Source of the DNA: Aquabacterium humicola
Lineage (GTDB): Bacteria > Pseudomonadota > Gammaproteobacteria > Burkholderiales > Burkholderiaceae_C
DNA: 64,000 bases
Direction of reading: 5' to 3'
Assembly: GCF_030167915.1 (NCBI RefSeq)
Contig: NZ_JARGNB010000012.1
Location: forward strand, 1 to 64,000
Part shown: positions 31,317 through 41,393 of the stretch, in pieces
Layout of the letters: each line of letters begins with the position of its first letter
Numbering within the stretch: the stretch's first letter is position 1
Notes under the pieces: model-generated
Told to the model about the DNA's origin: nothing
The model's database searches: none
The model's input: the letters and a program-made list of their open reading frames with translations, nothing else
Made by a program: the position numbers and the translations under genes

Positions 31317-32006
31317 TCATGCCGGCTCCATGCCGTGGCGGCGCTTGGTCTCGTCGGCGGCCGGCGAGCGCATGAAGTCGAGCAGCCGGCGCACCGCATC
31401 CGCGCGGGGCGAGTTGATGCCGATGCCGGCCGAGAAGGTGGTCAGGATCTGGATCGCGGGCGGCAGCGGGCCCAGCACCTCGATCCCGTCCAGGTGCATC
31501 AGCTCGCTCAGTTGCTGGAAGCCGAGCGCCACGTCGCCGCGCGCGACCAGCGCGCCCACCGGTACGCCCGGGGGTGCCTGCACGATGCGGTCCTTGATGC
31601 GTTCGGCGATGCCCCAGGTCTCGAACAGTCGCGCAAGGTGCACACCGCTGGGTCCGGTGGAATAACTCAGATTCGGTGCGTCCAGCACCGCCTGCCGCAC
31701 GGCGGCTTCGGTCGACACGTCCGGCCGCGGCGCGCCGGCGCGCACGGCGATCGCGACGCCCGAGCGCACCAGGTCGACCCGGCTGCCGGCCGCCAGCGCG
31801 CCGCCGGCGATCAGCGCGTCGATCGAGTTCGACGCCAGGAAGACCACGTCGAAGGGCTCGCCGCCCTGCACGCGCTTCGCCGCGTCGACGCCGCCGACCG
31901 ATTCGATCGCCACCGGACCTCCGCCCTGGCGCTCGAAGGCAGCGGTCAACTCGGCCAGCACCTGGCGGGTGGCCATCGACGAGATGCCGCGGATGGAGGA
32001 TTGCAT
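31317..32006 (-). CDS. ModA-like solute-binding-fold protein
   Basis: A 229-residue protein resembling periplasmic molybdate-type substrate-binding proteins (FDVVFLASNSIDALI, SYSTGPSGVHLARL, PAIQILTTFSAGI). It has no signal peptide or lipobox at its start, so it would stay in the cytoplasm. No ABC permease or ATPase gene is near it. It sits 19 bp before ligJ and is probably co-transcribed with the lig genes. A role as effector-binding or enzyme-like protein is possible. Confidence 0.75.
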   Translation of the reverse strand: MQSSIRGISSMATRQVLAELTAAFERQGGGPVAIESVGGVDAAKRVQGGEPFDVVFLASNSIDALIAGGALAAGSRVDLVRSGVAIAVRAGAPRPDVSTEAAVRQAVLDAPNLSYSTGPSGVHLARLFETWGIAERIKDRIVQAPPGVPVGALVARGDVALGFQQLSELMHLDGIEVLGPLPPAIQILTTFSAGIGINSPRADAVRRLLDFMRSPAADETKRRHGMEPA

Positions 32007-32054
32007 GGGCGGCGATTCTGGCCACCCGAGCGATGCCGTCCTAGCAGATCCTTC

Positions 32055-32069
32055 CGATACCAGCTATCG
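32055..32069 (-). promoter_or_regulatory. LysR-type box before lig operon
   Basis: CGATA and TATCG form a perfect 5-bp inverted repeat with a 5-base spacer. With one mismatch the symmetry extends to TT...AA on the outside. It lies about 50 bp upstream of the first gene of the catabolic operon and directly downstream of the LysR gene. Its size suits a LysR-type activator binding site. Confidence 0.5.
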
Positions 32070-32107
32070 CAAGCCGGCATGACGCGCGGTCGATGCCGCG
32101 CCGGCGG

Positions 32108-33028
32108 TCAGCCCGGCTGCGACTGCGCCGCCGTGCCCTGCGGCAGGCTCTTCGCCAGCTCGACCAGCACCCTCGTCGTCTGCCGCATCAGCGGGCCGGG
32201 CCGCTTGTGTGCCGAGACCGCCAGGCACAGCACGCTGGTCAGCGGCGGATCGGTCAGCGGCCGCGCGACCAGCTCATCGGCCCGGCCGCTGGCGGCCACC
32301 GCGCTCGCGGTCAGCACCGCATGGCCGTAGCCGGCACAGACGAGGTCGATGATCGCGGCGACGCTCGACACCTCCCAGGCCACGTCCAGCTTCAGCCCGA
32401 TCAGCGCGGCCTGCGTCTCCAGCAGCCGCCGGATCACGTGCGCGCGCTCGGGCAGGATCAGCGGCAGGCCGGCCAGCTCGCGCATCGGCACCGGGCCGCG
32501 GGCGACATCGGGGCCCGCGTGGGCGACGAGGCACAGCGGCTCGTCGAGCACCGGCGTGATCTCCAGTGCCGGCTGCGCTTCGGGGTTGTAGAGCAGGCCG
32601 ACGTCGACGCGGCCCGTCATGATCCACTCGACGATGTGCGTGGACAGGCCCTCGACGATCGCCAGCCGCGCCCCCGGCAGCTTGCGCTTGAAGGCATCGA
32701 CCAGCGGCAAGGTCAGCTGTCGGCCGATCGTCGGTGGCACGCCGACGCTGACCTGCCCGACCGGCGCATCGCGCGACGCGCCCATGTCCTCGCGCGCCTG
32801 CGATACCGCCTGCAGGATCGAGATGCCGTGCTCGAAGAGGCGCCGGCCGGCCTCGGTGAGCACCACGCCGCGGCCGTTGCGCAGCAGCAGCGTCTCGCGC
32901 AGGTCGATCTCCAGCGCCCGCACCTGCCGACTCAGCGCCGGCTGCGCGATGTCCAGCACCAGCGCGGCCTTGCTGAAGCTGCCGAGCTCGGCGACGTGCA
33001 CGAAATATTCGAGCTGCTTGAGGTTCAC
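32108..33028 (-). CDS. LysR-family transcriptional regulator
   Basis: A 306-residue LysR-type regulator: N-terminal winged helix (about residues 1-60, LEYFVHVAELGSFSKAA and QPALSRQVRALE) and a C-terminal effector-binding domain. The reading frame has no ATG before the conserved N-terminus, so the GTG at 33028 is taken as start. It lies between the MFS gene and the lig operon and is the likely regulator of the latter, with a pathway intermediate as inducer. Confidence 0.9.
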   Translation of the reverse strand: MNLKQLEYFVHVAELGSFSKAALVLDIAQPALSRQVRALEIDLRETLLLRNGRGVVLTEAGRRLFEHGISILQAVSQAREDMGASRDAPVGQVSVGVPPTIGRQLTLPLVDAFKRKLPGARLAIVEGLSTHIVEWIMTGRVDVGLLYNPEAQPALEITPVLDEPLCLVAHAGPDVARGPVPMRELAGLPLILPERAHVIRRLLETQAALIGLKLDVAWEVSSVAAIIDLVCAGYGHAVLTASAVAASGRADELVARPLTDPPLTSVLCLAVSAHKRPGPLMRQTTRVLVELAKSLPQGTAAQSQPG

Positions 33029-33057
33029 GCGCGCATTGTGGTGCAGCGATTCACCGC

Positions 33058-34665
33058 TCAGACGCCGGGCGTGGCCGGCGGTGGGCGCTCCATCGACTCG
33101 CCGACGTAGCGCTTCAGCGCCGGCGGCTCCGGCCCGAGGTGGAACGCGAGCCGCTTCGCACGCAGTGCGGCATCGGACGCGCTGAAGCGCACCAGCCGCC
33201 GCTGGTGCTCGACCCAGTTCTCGTCGACGAAGTATTCGATGTAGCGGCCGACCGCTTCCGAATCGCGGAACAGGCCCCAGGACAGCGCGCCCTGGCGCAG
33301 CCGCGCCTGCCGCGTTTCCTGCATCACGGCGATGAACTCCACCGCGCGCGCCGGATCGATGTGGTACTCGAGCGTCACCATCACGGGGCCCTCCTGCGGG
33401 CCGATCGGCGCGGCCGGCTCCGGCAGCGTGCGCGTGGGCACCGGCGTGAAGTCCAGCTCCTCGCCGTGCTCGATGCGCAGGCGCTGTGTCAGCAGCAGCG
33501 CGACGATGCCGAAGACCGCCGCGGCGATCACGCTGGTGCGCACGCTGGTCCAGGCGGCGATCTGCCCCCAAAGCACCGCGCCGAAGGCCGAGCCGCCCAT
33601 CAGCGCGGTCTGGTAGATCGACATGCCGCGTGCGCGCACCCAGTCCGGCAGCGCCATCTGCGCCGACAGCGTCAGCGAGTTGGCCACCGAGATCCACGCC
33701 GCACCGACGATCACCATCGCCGGCAGCGCGACCCAGACCTCCGGCACCAGCACGATCAGCACGCTGAAGGCGGCATGGATCAGGGTGCCGTAGCGCACGA
33801 ACTGGTCGCGGCTGAAGCGCGCGCGCAGCGCCGGGAAATACAGCGCCGCGACGATCGCGCCGCCGCCGACGCAGGACAGCATCACCGTGAAGGTGGCCGG
33901 CCCGCCGCCGTGCAGCTGGCGCGCGACCAGCGGCAGCAGCGCGACGAGGCCGTAGGCCTGGATGAAGAACACGAAGATGCGCAGCAGCACGACCTTCAGC
34001 CGCGGCGACTGCATCGTGAACGCGAGCCCCGCGCGCATCGCCCCGACGAATCGTTCACCAGGCAGCGGGCTGGTTTCCTGCACCGTGCGCCAGCGCAGGA
34101 TCAGCACCATGGCGATCGCCGCGAGCACTGCGTTCAGCACGAACACGGCCGCCGGGTTCACCAGCGAGATCAGCGTGCCCGCGGCCACCGGCCCGATCAC
34201 CCGCGACAGGTTCATCGAGATGCCGTTGAGCGCCAGCGCCGCCGACAACTGCGGCCGCTCGACGATCTGCGGCACGATCGCCGCGAACACCGGCCAGCGC
34301 ATCGCGAGGCCGATGCCGTTGAGCGCCGTCAGCGCCAGCAGCAAAGGCGCGTTCAGGGCGCCGAGGATCGACAGCAGCGCCAGCAGCAGCGCGACGAACA
34401 GCACCCACAGCTGCGTGCCGGCGAAGTAGCGGCGGCGGTCGATGATGTCCGACAGCGCGCCGCTCGGAATGCCGAGCAGGAACACCGGCAGCGTCGAGGC
34501 GGTCTGCACCAGCGCCACCATCACCGGGTTGGTCGTCAGCGACGTCATCAGCCACGCGGCCGCGACGTCGTTCATCCACATCGTCAGGTTCGCGGCGAGC
34601 CAGGCGAACCAGAGGCCACGGAAGACCGGATTGGACAGGGGCGCGAGCGCGGCGGGCGTAGGCAT
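33058..34665 (-). CDS. MFS transporter, EntS-like with C-terminal domain
   Basis: A 535-residue transporter with about 12 membrane helices in residues 10-405 (MFS_3 type, related to EntS-like exporters). A soluble C-terminal domain (about 425-530) looks like an antibiotic-monooxygenase-type alpha/beta barrel, as in long MFS_3 proteins. The ATG at 34665 is preferred over an upstream ATG at 34725, which would add a basic segment before the first helix. It is 29 bp before LysR. It is not of the aromatic-acid/proton symporter type usually linked to lig genes. Confidence 0.82.
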   Translation of the reverse strand: MPTPAALAPLSNPVFRGLWFAWLAANLTMWMNDVAAAWLMTSLTTNPVMVALVQTASTLPVFLLGIPSGALSDIIDRRRYFAGTQLWVLFVALLLALLSILGALNAPLLLALTALNGIGLAMRWPVFAAIVPQIVERPQLSAALALNGISMNLSRVIGPVAAGTLISLVNPAAVFVLNAVLAAIAMVLILRWRTVQETSPLPGERFVGAMRAGLAFTMQSPRLKVVLLRIFVFFIQAYGLVALLPLVARQLHGGGPATFTVMLSCVGGGAIVAALYFPALRARFSRDQFVRYGTLIHAAFSVLIVLVPEVWVALPAMVIVGAAWISVANSLTLSAQMALPDWVRARGMSIYQTALMGGSAFGAVLWGQIAAWTSVRTSVIAAAVFGIVALLLTQRLRIEHGEELDFTPVPTRTLPEPAAPIGPQEGPVMVTLEYHIDPARAVEFIAVMQETRQARLRQGALSWGLFRDSEAVGRYIEYFVDENWVEHQRRLVRFSASDAALRAKRLAFHLGPEPPALKRYVGESMERPPPATPGV

Positions 34666-34694
34666 CGGCGGCTGGAAAGGGCCGCAACGCGGCC

Positions 34695-34732
34695 AAAGAA
34701 AAACGCCATGCAGCGCGAGCCGCATGGCGTTT
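34695..34732 (-). terminator. Terminator of tRNA-Ser
   Basis: On the minus strand an 11-bp perfect stem AAACGCCATGC/GCATGGCGTTT with a 10-base loop is followed by a T-rich tail. It starts 10 bp after the 3' end of the tRNA gene. Confidence 0.88.
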
Positions 34733-34742
34733 CAGGTTTGGT

Positions 34743-34835
34743 TGGCGGAGTCGGAGGGATTCGAACCCTCGATGCAGGTTTTGCCCACATACTCCCTTAG
34801 CAGGGGAGCACCTTCGGCCACTCGGTCACGACTCC
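34743..34835 (-). tRNA. tRNA-Ser (anticodon GCT)
   Basis: The 93-base minus-strand sequence folds as a class II tRNA with a long variable arm. The acceptor stem pairs GGAGTCG with CGACTCC, and the encoded 3' end is GCCA. The anticodon stem CTCCC/GGGAG encloses loop CTGCTAA, giving anticodon GCT, which reads AGC and AGU serine codons. The T-arm contains GGTTCGAATCC. Confidence 0.97.
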
Positions 34836-34900
34836 AGGCCAGCGCGCATTCTAGCAGCGGGATTTCGCTGTTTCGGTGCGCGGCAATCGAGTTGTTGCGG

Positions 34901-36178
34901 TCACTGGCCCGACGTGTCGACCGCGTCGAGCCCGAAGGACTTGTGCAGCGCGCGCACCGCGAGCTCCATGTACTTCTCGTCGATCACCACCGAGGTCTTG
35001 ATCTCGCTGGTGGTGATCATCTGGATGTTGATGCCCTCTTCGCTGAGCGTGCGGAACATCTTCGCGGCGACGCCGACGTGGCTCTTCATGCCGATGCCGA
35101 CGATCGACACCTTGCAGATCTTCGGGTCGCCGAGCACCTGGGTCGCGCCGGTCGACGGCGCCACGGTGCCCTTCAGGAGGTCCAGCGTGCGCTGGTAGTC
35201 GTTGCGGTGCACGGTGAACGAGAAGTCTGTGCGGCCGTCGTGCGACATGTTCTGCACGATCACGTCGACATCGATGTTCGCCTCGGCCACGGCGCCGAGG
35301 ATCTGGTACGCGATGCCGGGCTTGTCGGGCACGCCGACCACGGTGAACTTGGCTTCATCGCGGTTGAACGCGATGCCCGAGACGACGGCTTGTTCCATCT
35401 TTTCGTCTTCCTCAAAGGTGATCAGGGTGCCGGACTTCGCTTCTTCGTCGATCGCGATGTCCCAGGGCGTGAAGCTCGACAGCACGCGCAGCGGCACGCG
35501 GTACTTGCCCGCGAACTCGACCGAGCGGATCTGCAGCACCTTCGAGCCGAGGCTGGCCATCTCCAGCATTTCCTCGAAGCTGATCGTATGCAGGCGCTGG
35601 GCTTCCGGCACCACGCGCGGGTCGGTGGTGTAGACGCCATCGACGTCGGTGTAGATCAGGCACTCGTCGGCCTTCAGCGCTGCGGCCACCGCGACCGCCG
35701 AGGTGTCCGAGCCGCCGCGGCCGAGCGTGGTGATCGAGCCTTCTTCGTCGATGCCCTGGAAGCCGGTGATGATGACCACCTTGCCCTCGGCCAGGTCGGC
35801 CCGCACGCGCGCGTCGTCGATGCTCTCGATGCGCGCCTTGGTGTACGACGAATCGGTCTTCACCGGCACCTGCCAGCCGGTGTAGCTGACCGCGGGCATG
35901 CCCTCGGCCTGCAGCGCCAGCGCCAGCAGGCCCACCGAGACCTGCTCGCCGGTGGAGGCGATCATGTCGAGTTCGCGCATCGCAGCAGCGTCGATCGTCG
36001 CCGGCTGCACCTCTTTGGCCAGGCCCAGCAGGCGGTTGGTTTCGCCGCTCATCGCGGAGGGGACGACCACCATCTGGTGACCGGCGCGAGCCCATTTGGC
36101 CACGCGCTTGGCGACGCTCTTGATGCGCTCGGGCGAGCCCATCGACGTTCCGCCGTACTTGTGAACGATCAGTGCCAT
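34901..36178 (-). CDS. lysC: Aspartate kinase
   Basis: Aspartokinase phosphorylates aspartate to begin lysine, methionine and threonine synthesis. The 425-residue protein begins with the KYGGTSM signature (residues 7-13) and has the GRGGSDTSA loop and two C-terminal ACT domains, the usual site of lysine/threonine feedback. The ATG at 36178 fits the family start. It lies beside tRNA-Ser and tilS, an order typical of Burkholderiales. Confidence 0.97.
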   Translation of the reverse strand: MALIVHKYGGTSMGSPERIKSVAKRVAKWARAGHQMVVVPSAMSGETNRLLGLAKEVQPATIDAAAMRELDMIASTGEQVSVGLLALALQAEGMPAVSYTGWQVPVKTDSSYTKARIESIDDARVRADLAEGKVVIITGFQGIDEEGSITTLGRGGSDTSAVAVAAALKADECLIYTDVDGVYTTDPRVVPEAQRLHTISFEEMLEMASLGSKVLQIRSVEFAGKYRVPLRVLSSFTPWDIAIDEEAKSGTLITFEEDEKMEQAVVSGIAFNRDEAKFTVVGVPDKPGIAYQILGAVAEANIDVDVIVQNMSHDGRTDFSFTVHRNDYQRTLDLLKGTVAPSTGATQVLGDPKICKVSIVGIGMKSHVGVAAKMFRTLSEEGINIQMITTSEIKTSVVIDEKYMELAVRALHKSFGLDAVDTSGQ

Positions 36179-36237
36179 GTGACGAGGGAGTGTCGGGACG
36201 CTGTGGACGCGGGCCCCGGAGCGCGGAGTCGGCGATT

Positions 36238-37539
36238 TTAGCTGCTGCGGTGCACCAACCACCGCAGGCTGCGCTGCGGCGTTCCGGGCGCAGCGACCGC
36301 GCGGGCGTCGATGCCGAGACCGGGCACGAAGAGCAGCCGGTCGCGGCACCACAGCAGCGGCGCCTGGCGCTGGTCCGGGGGGATGCCAGCCTGCTGGTAC
36401 TGCTTCTTCAGGCTGCGCGCGGGCGTGCGCGGTGCGCGCTGGAACGATTCGCCGCCGCCGCGCGGGCGCAGGACAACCTCATGCAGGTCGTCGATCGCCA
36501 GGCCGCCGCTCATCACGACGCGCACGTCGATCGCGCCACTCCAGCCCGGCACCTCGTGTTGGCCCGGTGCGGACAGGTCGAGGGTCAGCGCGTCCGCACC
36601 GGCGGCCGCCTCGCCGACGATGCGCAGCCGGCCGCGATAGCAGCGCAATTGCCGGTGCGCATCCAGCGGCCACGAGCCGTGCCGGGACTGCGGCAGTTCG
36701 ACGAGCAGGCGCTGCACGAGGCTGTCGGGCGGCGCGTTCAGCCAGTGGCGCAGGAGGTTCGCACGCCGCGGTGCCGACAGCGCCAGCCACGCGGCCACGT
36801 CCAGTTCGTGCGCATCGCCGACGTCGCGCAGATCGGCATGCGCCGTCTCGCGCAGCACGGCCGCCGCTTCGGCAGCACGCGCCGCGACGGCAGCGAATGC
36901 CACCTCGGCCTGCGGGAACTCGCGGGAGAGCTGCGGCCACAGGCTCGTGCGCAGGCGGCTGCGGGCGAAACGGGGATCGTTGTTCGATGGATCCTCGATC
37001 GCGCGCAGTCGGTGCTGTCGGACATAGGACTCGATGGCCGTGCGCGATCGATCGAGCCAGGGACGCGCCCAGATCATGTCGTCGCGTTCGATGGACCGCG
37101 GCATCGCCGCCAGCCCCCGCGGGCCGGCGCCGCGCAGCGCCTGCAGCAGCACGGTCTCGGCCTGGTCCTGCCGGTGCTGGGCCAGCAGCACCAGTGAAGC
37201 GCCCTCCTCGCGTGCCATGCGGCCCAGGGCAGCGTAACGCTCGCGCCGCGCCCAGGCCTCGACGCTGTCACCCGCGGCCGGTGAACCGTTCAATCGATGC
37301 CAGCGCAGGCGGAGCGGCCAGCCCCGCCGCTGCCAGCGCCCGCACAGGCGGATGGCCGAGCGCACCCAGTCGTCGGCGGCGGCCTGAAGCCCGTGGTGCA
37401 CGTGCAGCGCGACGACATTCAGGCCGAGCGCCCGGGCCGCCCGGACCGTCGCATGCAGCAGCGCGAGCGAATCCCGACCTCCGCTGAAGGCCACCGCCAC
37501 CGTGGTGGCGACGACCGGCGTGTCGGGAGAAGCGCTCAA
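36238..37539 (-). CDS. tilS: tRNA(Ile)-lysidine synthetase
   Basis: TilS converts C34 of the minor tRNA-Ile to lysidine so that AUA codons are read correctly. The 433-residue protein has the PP-loop SGGRDS near residue 20, an HVHHGLQ segment and a C-terminal substrate-binding domain. There is no ATG near the N-terminus. The best start is a TTG at 37539 that overlaps the accA stop (TTGA) and has AAGGAG just upstream. GTG codons a little further in are alternatives. Either way it is coupled to accA. Confidence 0.93.
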   Translation of the reverse strand: MSASPDTPVVATTVAVAFSGGRDSLALLHATVRAARALGLNVVALHVHHGLQAAADDWVRSAIRLCGRWQRRGWPLRLRWHRLNGSPAAGDSVEAWARRERYAALGRMAREEGASLVLLAQHRQDQAETVLLQALRGAGPRGLAAMPRSIERDDMIWARPWLDRSRTAIESYVRQHRLRAIEDPSNNDPRFARSRLRTSLWPQLSREFPQAEVAFAAVAARAAEAAAVLRETAHADLRDVGDAHELDVAAWLALSAPRRANLLRHWLNAPPDSLVQRLLVELPQSRHGSWPLDAHRQLRCYRGRLRIVGEAAAGADALTLDLSAPGQHEVPGWSGAIDVRVVMSGGLAIDDLHEVVLRPRGGGESFQRAPRTPARSLKKQYQQAGIPPDQRQAPLLWCRDRLLFVPGLGIDARAVAAPGTPQRSLRWLVHRSS

Positions 37540-38507
37540 CGCTCCTTGGTATCGGCGTAGCGGCCGTAGGCCTGCAGGCGGTCGTAGCGCCGCTGCAGCA
37601 GGTCCTTCACCTTCAGGTCGGAGACCTGGCGCAGCGCATCGACGAGCGCGCGCTTCAACTGCGAGCACATGTGGCGCGGATCGCGGTGAGCGCCGCCGAC
37701 CGGCTCGCTGACGACCTTGTCGATCAGGCCCAGCGCCTTCAGCCGGTGCGCGGTGATGCCCAGCGCCTCGGCCGCGTCGCTCGCGCGTTCGGAGGTCTTC
37801 CACAGGATCGACGCGCAGCCTTCCGGCGAGATCACCGAATAGACCGAGAACTGCAGCATCAGCACCTGGTCGGCGACGCAGATCGCCAGCGCGCCGCCGG
37901 AGCCGCCTTCGCCGATGATGGTGGAGATGATCGGCACCTCCAGCTGGCACATCTCGAAGATATTGCGGCCGATGGCTTCGGACTGGCCGCGCTCCTCGGC
38001 GCCGATGCCGGGATAGGCGCCGGGTGTGTCGACGAAGGTGAACACCGGCAGGCCGAACTTCTCGGCCAGCTTCATCAGGCGCAGCGCCTTGCGATAGCCC
38101 TCGGGGCGCGACATGCCGAAGTTGCGCGATGCGCGCTCCTTCGTATCCCGGCCCTTCTGGTGGCCGATGACCATGCAGGGCTGGCCGTTGAAGCGCGCCA
38201 TGCCACCGGCGATCGACGCATCGTCGGCGAAGGCGCGGTCGCCGTGCAGTTCCTGGAAGTCGGTGAAGATCTCGCCGACATAGTCCAGCGTGTAGGGCCG
38301 CTGCGGATGGCGTGCGATCTGCGTCACCTGCCACGGGGTCAGGTTGGCGTAGATCTCCTTGGCGAGCTGCTGGCTCTTCTTGTCGAGCCGGTCGATCTCT
38401 TCGGAGATGTCGACGGCCGATTCGTTCTGCACGAAGCGCAGCTCGTCGATCTTGGTTTCGAGCTCGGCGATCGGCTGCTCGAACTCGAGGAAGTGTCGTT
38501 TGCTCAT
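37536..38507 (-). CDS. accA: Acetyl-CoA carboxylase carboxyltransferase alpha subunit
   Basis: AccA with AccD transfers the carboxyl group from biotin to acetyl-CoA to give malonyl-CoA for fatty-acid synthesis. The 323-residue length, [12 protein letters not shown] start and [11 protein letters not shown] segment are typical. The Zn-finger of the enzyme is in the partner AccD, which is not in the window. The ATG at 38507 matches the family start. Confidence 0.97.
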   Translation of the reverse strand: MSKRHFLEFEQPIAELETKIDELRFVQNESAVDISEEIDRLDKKSQQLAKEIYANLTPWQVTQIARHPQRPYTLDYVGEIFTDFQELHGDRAFADDASIAGGMARFNGQPCMVIGHQKGRDTKERASRNFGMSRPEGYRKALRLMKLAEKFGLPVFTFVDTPGAYPGIGAEERGQSEAIGRNIFEMCQLEVPIISTIIGEGGSGGALAICVADQVLMLQFSVYSVISPEGCASILWKTSERASDAAEALGITAHRLKALGLIDKVVSEPVGGAHRDPRHMCSQLKRALVDALRQVSDLKVKDLLQRRYDRLQAYGRYADTKER

Positions 38508-38583
38508 CCGCCTTGGCAGGTTGATTGCACGGGGGCCATGCCGGTTCGATTCCTGGCTCGAAGCGCGCGCGGGCTTCGCCGAA

Positions 38584-39240
38584 TCAATAGTCGACCGGGA
38601 GGGGGTCGAGACTGCGCCAAATGTACCATGTGGCCACCGAGCGATAAGGCGCCCAGGCCTCGCCCACCTCGCGCGCTTCGGCCCGCGACACCGGCTCGCC
38701 GCTGAAGTAGTTCAGGCTGATGCCCTTGATCAGGCCGAGGTCGTCGACCGGCAGCACGTTCGGCCGCATCAGGTGGAAGATCAGGAACATCTCGGCCGTC
38801 CAGCGGCCGATGCCACGGATCGCCACCAGTTCGTCGATGATGGCCTCGTCGTCCATCTGCTGCCACAGCTTGACGTGCACCGCGCCGGACTCGAAGTGCC
38901 GCGCCAGGTCGGCGAGGTACTCGGCCTTGCGCGCCGACAGCCCGCACTCGCGCAGCACTGGCGCATCGAGCTTCAGCACCGCGGCCGGCGACAGCCGCGT
39001 CGACACGCCGCCGACGGTCGATGCGAACCGGTCCCAGACCGATTGCGCGGCCTTCACCGAGATCTGCTGCCCGACGATGGATCGCGCGAGCGTGGTGAAC
39101 GCATCGCCGCGGCTCTGCAGCCGCGCCTCGCCGAACTGCGGAATCAGCTTCTTCATCACCCGGTCGCGCTTGCCCAGGTGCTTGCAGGCGTCGTCCCAGT
39201 AGTCGGGCGTGACGCCCGCGGCACTGCTCTTGGTCGGCAC
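38584..39240 (-). CDS. DNA-3-methyladenine glycosylase, AlkA/HhH-GPD type
   Basis: A 218-residue base-excision repair glycosylase. It has the helix-hairpin-helix [15 protein letters not shown] followed by the catalytic Asp in LPVDDLGL, and the [12 protein letters not shown] segment. It removes alkylated bases from DNA. The frame lacks an early ATG, so the GTG at 39240 is used. It lies 5 bp after the cysS stop and is probably co-transcribed with it. Confidence 0.9.
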   Translation of the reverse strand: MPTKSSAAGVTPDYWDDACKHLGKRDRVMKKLIPQFGEARLQSRGDAFTTLARSIVGQQISVKAAQSVWDRFASTVGGVSTRLSPAAVLKLDAPVLRECGLSARKAEYLADLARHFESGAVHVKLWQQMDDEAIIDELVAIRGIGRWTAEMFLIFHLMRPNVLPVDDLGLIKGISLNYFSGEPVSRAEAREVGEAWAPYRSVATWYIWRSLDPLPVDY

Positions 39241-39245
39241 GCTGG

Positions 39246-40628
39246 TCAGGCCCGGAACCAGGTGGTGCCCTGCGGCGAATCCTTCAGCTCGATGCCTTGC
39301 CCGGCCAGCTCGCGGCGGATGCGGTCCGCCTCGGCGAAGTTCTTCGCCTGCTTGGCCGCGGTCCGCGCGTCGATCAGCGACTGGATGGTCGCTTCGTCGA
39401 GCGCGCTGCCGGCCTGCAGGTAGGCGCGCGGCGCCTGCTGCAGCACGCCAAGCGTGCCGGCCAGCCGGCGCAGCAGCGCCGCCGTCTGGGGGCTGCGCGT
39501 GCGGTTCAGCTCGGTGGCCAGCTCGAACAGCACGGCCAGCGCGGCCGGCGTATTGAAGTCGTCGTCCATCGCCGCGCGGAAGTCGGCGGCCTGCGGCTGC
39601 GTCCAGTCCATCGGGGTGTCGTCGGCCGCCGGCAGGTCGATGCCGTCGAGCGCCGTGTAGAGCCGGCGCAGCGCGACGCGCGCGTCCTCGAGGTTGACGT
39701 CGCTGAAGTTGAACGGGCTGCGGTAGTGCGTGCGCAGCATGAAGAAACGCAGCGTCTCGCCGTCGAACTTCTGCAGCACGTCGCGGATGGTGAAGAAGTT
39801 GCCGAGGGACTTCGACATCTTCTCGTTGTCGACGTTCAGGAACCCGTTGTGCAGCCAGTAGTTGACGAAGGGCTTGCCCAACGCCCCCTCGCTCTGCGCG
39901 ATCTCGTTCTCGTGGTGCGGGAACTGCAGGTCCATTCCGCCGCCGTGGATGTCGAAGTGCTCGCCCAGCACCGCGCAGGACATCGCCGAGCACTCGATGT
40001 GCCAGCCCGGCCGGCCGTCGCCGTAGGGGCCGGGGTACTTCGCGTCGGCCGGCTCGTCGGCCTTGGCCGCCTTCCACAGCACGAAGTCGAGTGGATCGTC
40101 CTTGCCGTCGGCCACCGCAACGCGTTCACCCGCGCGCAGTTCGTCGATCGACTTGCCGGACAACTTGCCGTAGCCGGCGAACTTGCGCACGGCGTAGTTC
40201 ACGTCGCCGTTGTCGGCGCGATAGGCCAGGCCCTTCTGCTCGAGCGTGCCGATCAGCGACAGCATCTGCGGCACGTACTCGGTGGCGCGCGGCTCGTGCG
40301 TCGGCGGTGCGATGCCGATGGCGCCGATGTCCTCGCGCATCGCGGCGATCATCTCGTCCGTCAGCTGGCGGATCGTGATGCCGCGCTCGACCGCGCGCTT
40401 GATGATCTTGTCCTCGATGTCGGTGATGTTGCGCACGTAGGTGACGCGGTAGCCGCTCGCCAGCAGCCAGCGGTAGACGACGTCGAAGGCCATCATCATG
40501 CGCGCGTGGCCCATGTGGCACAGGTCGTAGATCGTCATGCCGCAGACGTACATGCGCACGTGGCCGGGCTCGATCGGAACGAACGGCTCGATGCGGCGGT
40601 TGAGCGTGTTGTACAGGCGGAGGCTCAT
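39246..40628 (-). CDS. cysS: Cysteinyl-tRNA synthetase
   Basis: A 460-residue class I aminoacyl-tRNA synthetase. The HMGHAR (HIGH-type) and KMSKS motifs are present, and the zinc ligands include the cysteine in YVCGMT and the GWHIECSAM segment. The ATG at 40628 starts the canonical SLRLYNTL sequence. It is transcribed away from a TPR gene across a 200-bp gap that contains the promoters. Confidence 0.97.
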   Translation of the reverse strand: MSLRLYNTLNRRIEPFVPIEPGHVRMYVCGMTIYDLCHMGHARMMMAFDVVYRWLLASGYRVTYVRNITDIEDKIIKRAVERGITIRQLTDEMIAAMREDIGAIGIAPPTHEPRATEYVPQMLSLIGTLEQKGLAYRADNGDVNYAVRKFAGYGKLSGKSIDELRAGERVAVADGKDDPLDFVLWKAAKADEPADAKYPGPYGDGRPGWHIECSAMSCAVLGEHFDIHGGGMDLQFPHHENEIAQSEGALGKPFVNYWLHNGFLNVDNEKMSKSLGNFFTIRDVLQKFDGETLRFFMLRTHYRSPFNFSDVNLEDARVALRRLYTALDGIDLPAADDTPMDWTQPQAADFRAAMDDDFNTPAALAVLFELATELNRTRSPQTAALLRRLAGTLGVLQQAPRAYLQAGSALDEATIQSLIDARTAAKQAKNFAEADRIRRELAGQGIELKDSPQGTTWFRA

Positions 40629-40828
40629 CGGCGGGACTGAACAAAACGGCCGACAGGTGGCGTGCGGGACGCCGGGTCGGCCGGTTGGTGTGCTTCGGAG
40701 GCTTGCCGCGGCGCCCCTGCGGTGTTCGGGGCGATGCGCCGGCGGCCAGTCATACAATCGATTCAGTATAGCGGCGCACCGCTGCGAGAACGCTTCGCAG
40801 CGCGCCGCATCGGTCACACACGGACCCG
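40629..40828. promoter_or_regulatory. Divergent promoter region cysS / TPR gene
   Basis: This 200-bp intergenic stretch contains one AT-rich patch near 40750-40775 around ATCGATTCAGTATAG. Read on the minus strand this includes TATACT, a candidate -10 box for cysS. No clear operator was found. Confidence 0.4.
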
Positions 40829-41353
40829 ATGCCCCGACCCCATTTCCTCTTCCGTTCCCTCGCGGCGATCGCCGCGTTGTCGGCTGCCTGCGCGGTGCAC
40901 GCGGCCGAGGGGCCGGACGTCGCACGTGAGATCGAGCGCCTCTACCGCGGCGGCGACACCACGCTCGCCTTCCAGCGCCTCGATGTCGCGCTCGCGGCCC
41001 AGGCGAACAGCCCACGGCTGCGTTTCCTGCGCGGCGTCATGCTGTCCGAGACGCGCCGCGAGGCCGAGGCCATCACCGTCTTCGAGCGGCTGACGCAGGA
41101 CTACCCGGAGCTGCCCGAGCCCTACAACAACCTGGCCGTGCTGCATGCCGCGCGAGGCCAGCTGGACCGTGCGCGCGAGCTGCTGGAGCAGGCGCTGCGC
41201 TATGACCCGGCGTACTTCGCGGCGCTCGAGAACCTGGGCGACGTGTTCGTGCGGCTCGCCCAGCGGGCCTACGAGCAGGCCAGCGCGAACCCGCGCGCCG
41301 AGCCCGGCCTGCAGCGCAAGCTGAAGCTCGCGCGCGACGTCGGCGCACGCTGA
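40829..41353 (+). CDS. Exported tetratricopeptide-repeat protein
   Basis: The 174-residue protein has a signal peptide (about 25 residues ending AVHA) and about three TPR motifs, including [21 protein letters not shown] and [15 protein letters not shown]. It precedes two cyclophilin genes in the same direction, with 40 bp to the first. A role as a periplasmic scaffold or chaperone partner is possible. Confidence 0.85.
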   Translation: MPRPHFLFRSLAAIAALSAACAVHAAEGPDVAREIERLYRGGDTTLAFQRLDVALAAQANSPRLRFLRGVMLSETRREAEAITVFERLTQDYPELPEPYNNLAVLHAARGQLDRARELLEQALRYDPAYFAALENLGDVFVRLAQRAYEQASANPRAEPGLQRKLKLARDVGAR

Positions 41354-41393
41354 ACGCCCTTTCCCTCCCACCCCTTTCAGGAGACCGTCCCGG

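Noticed and set aside
34442-36241. 599-codon plus-strand frame over the MFS, tRNA-Ser and lysC region
   Set aside because: It runs through a tRNA gene and opposite two clear genes, so it is not a coding sequence.
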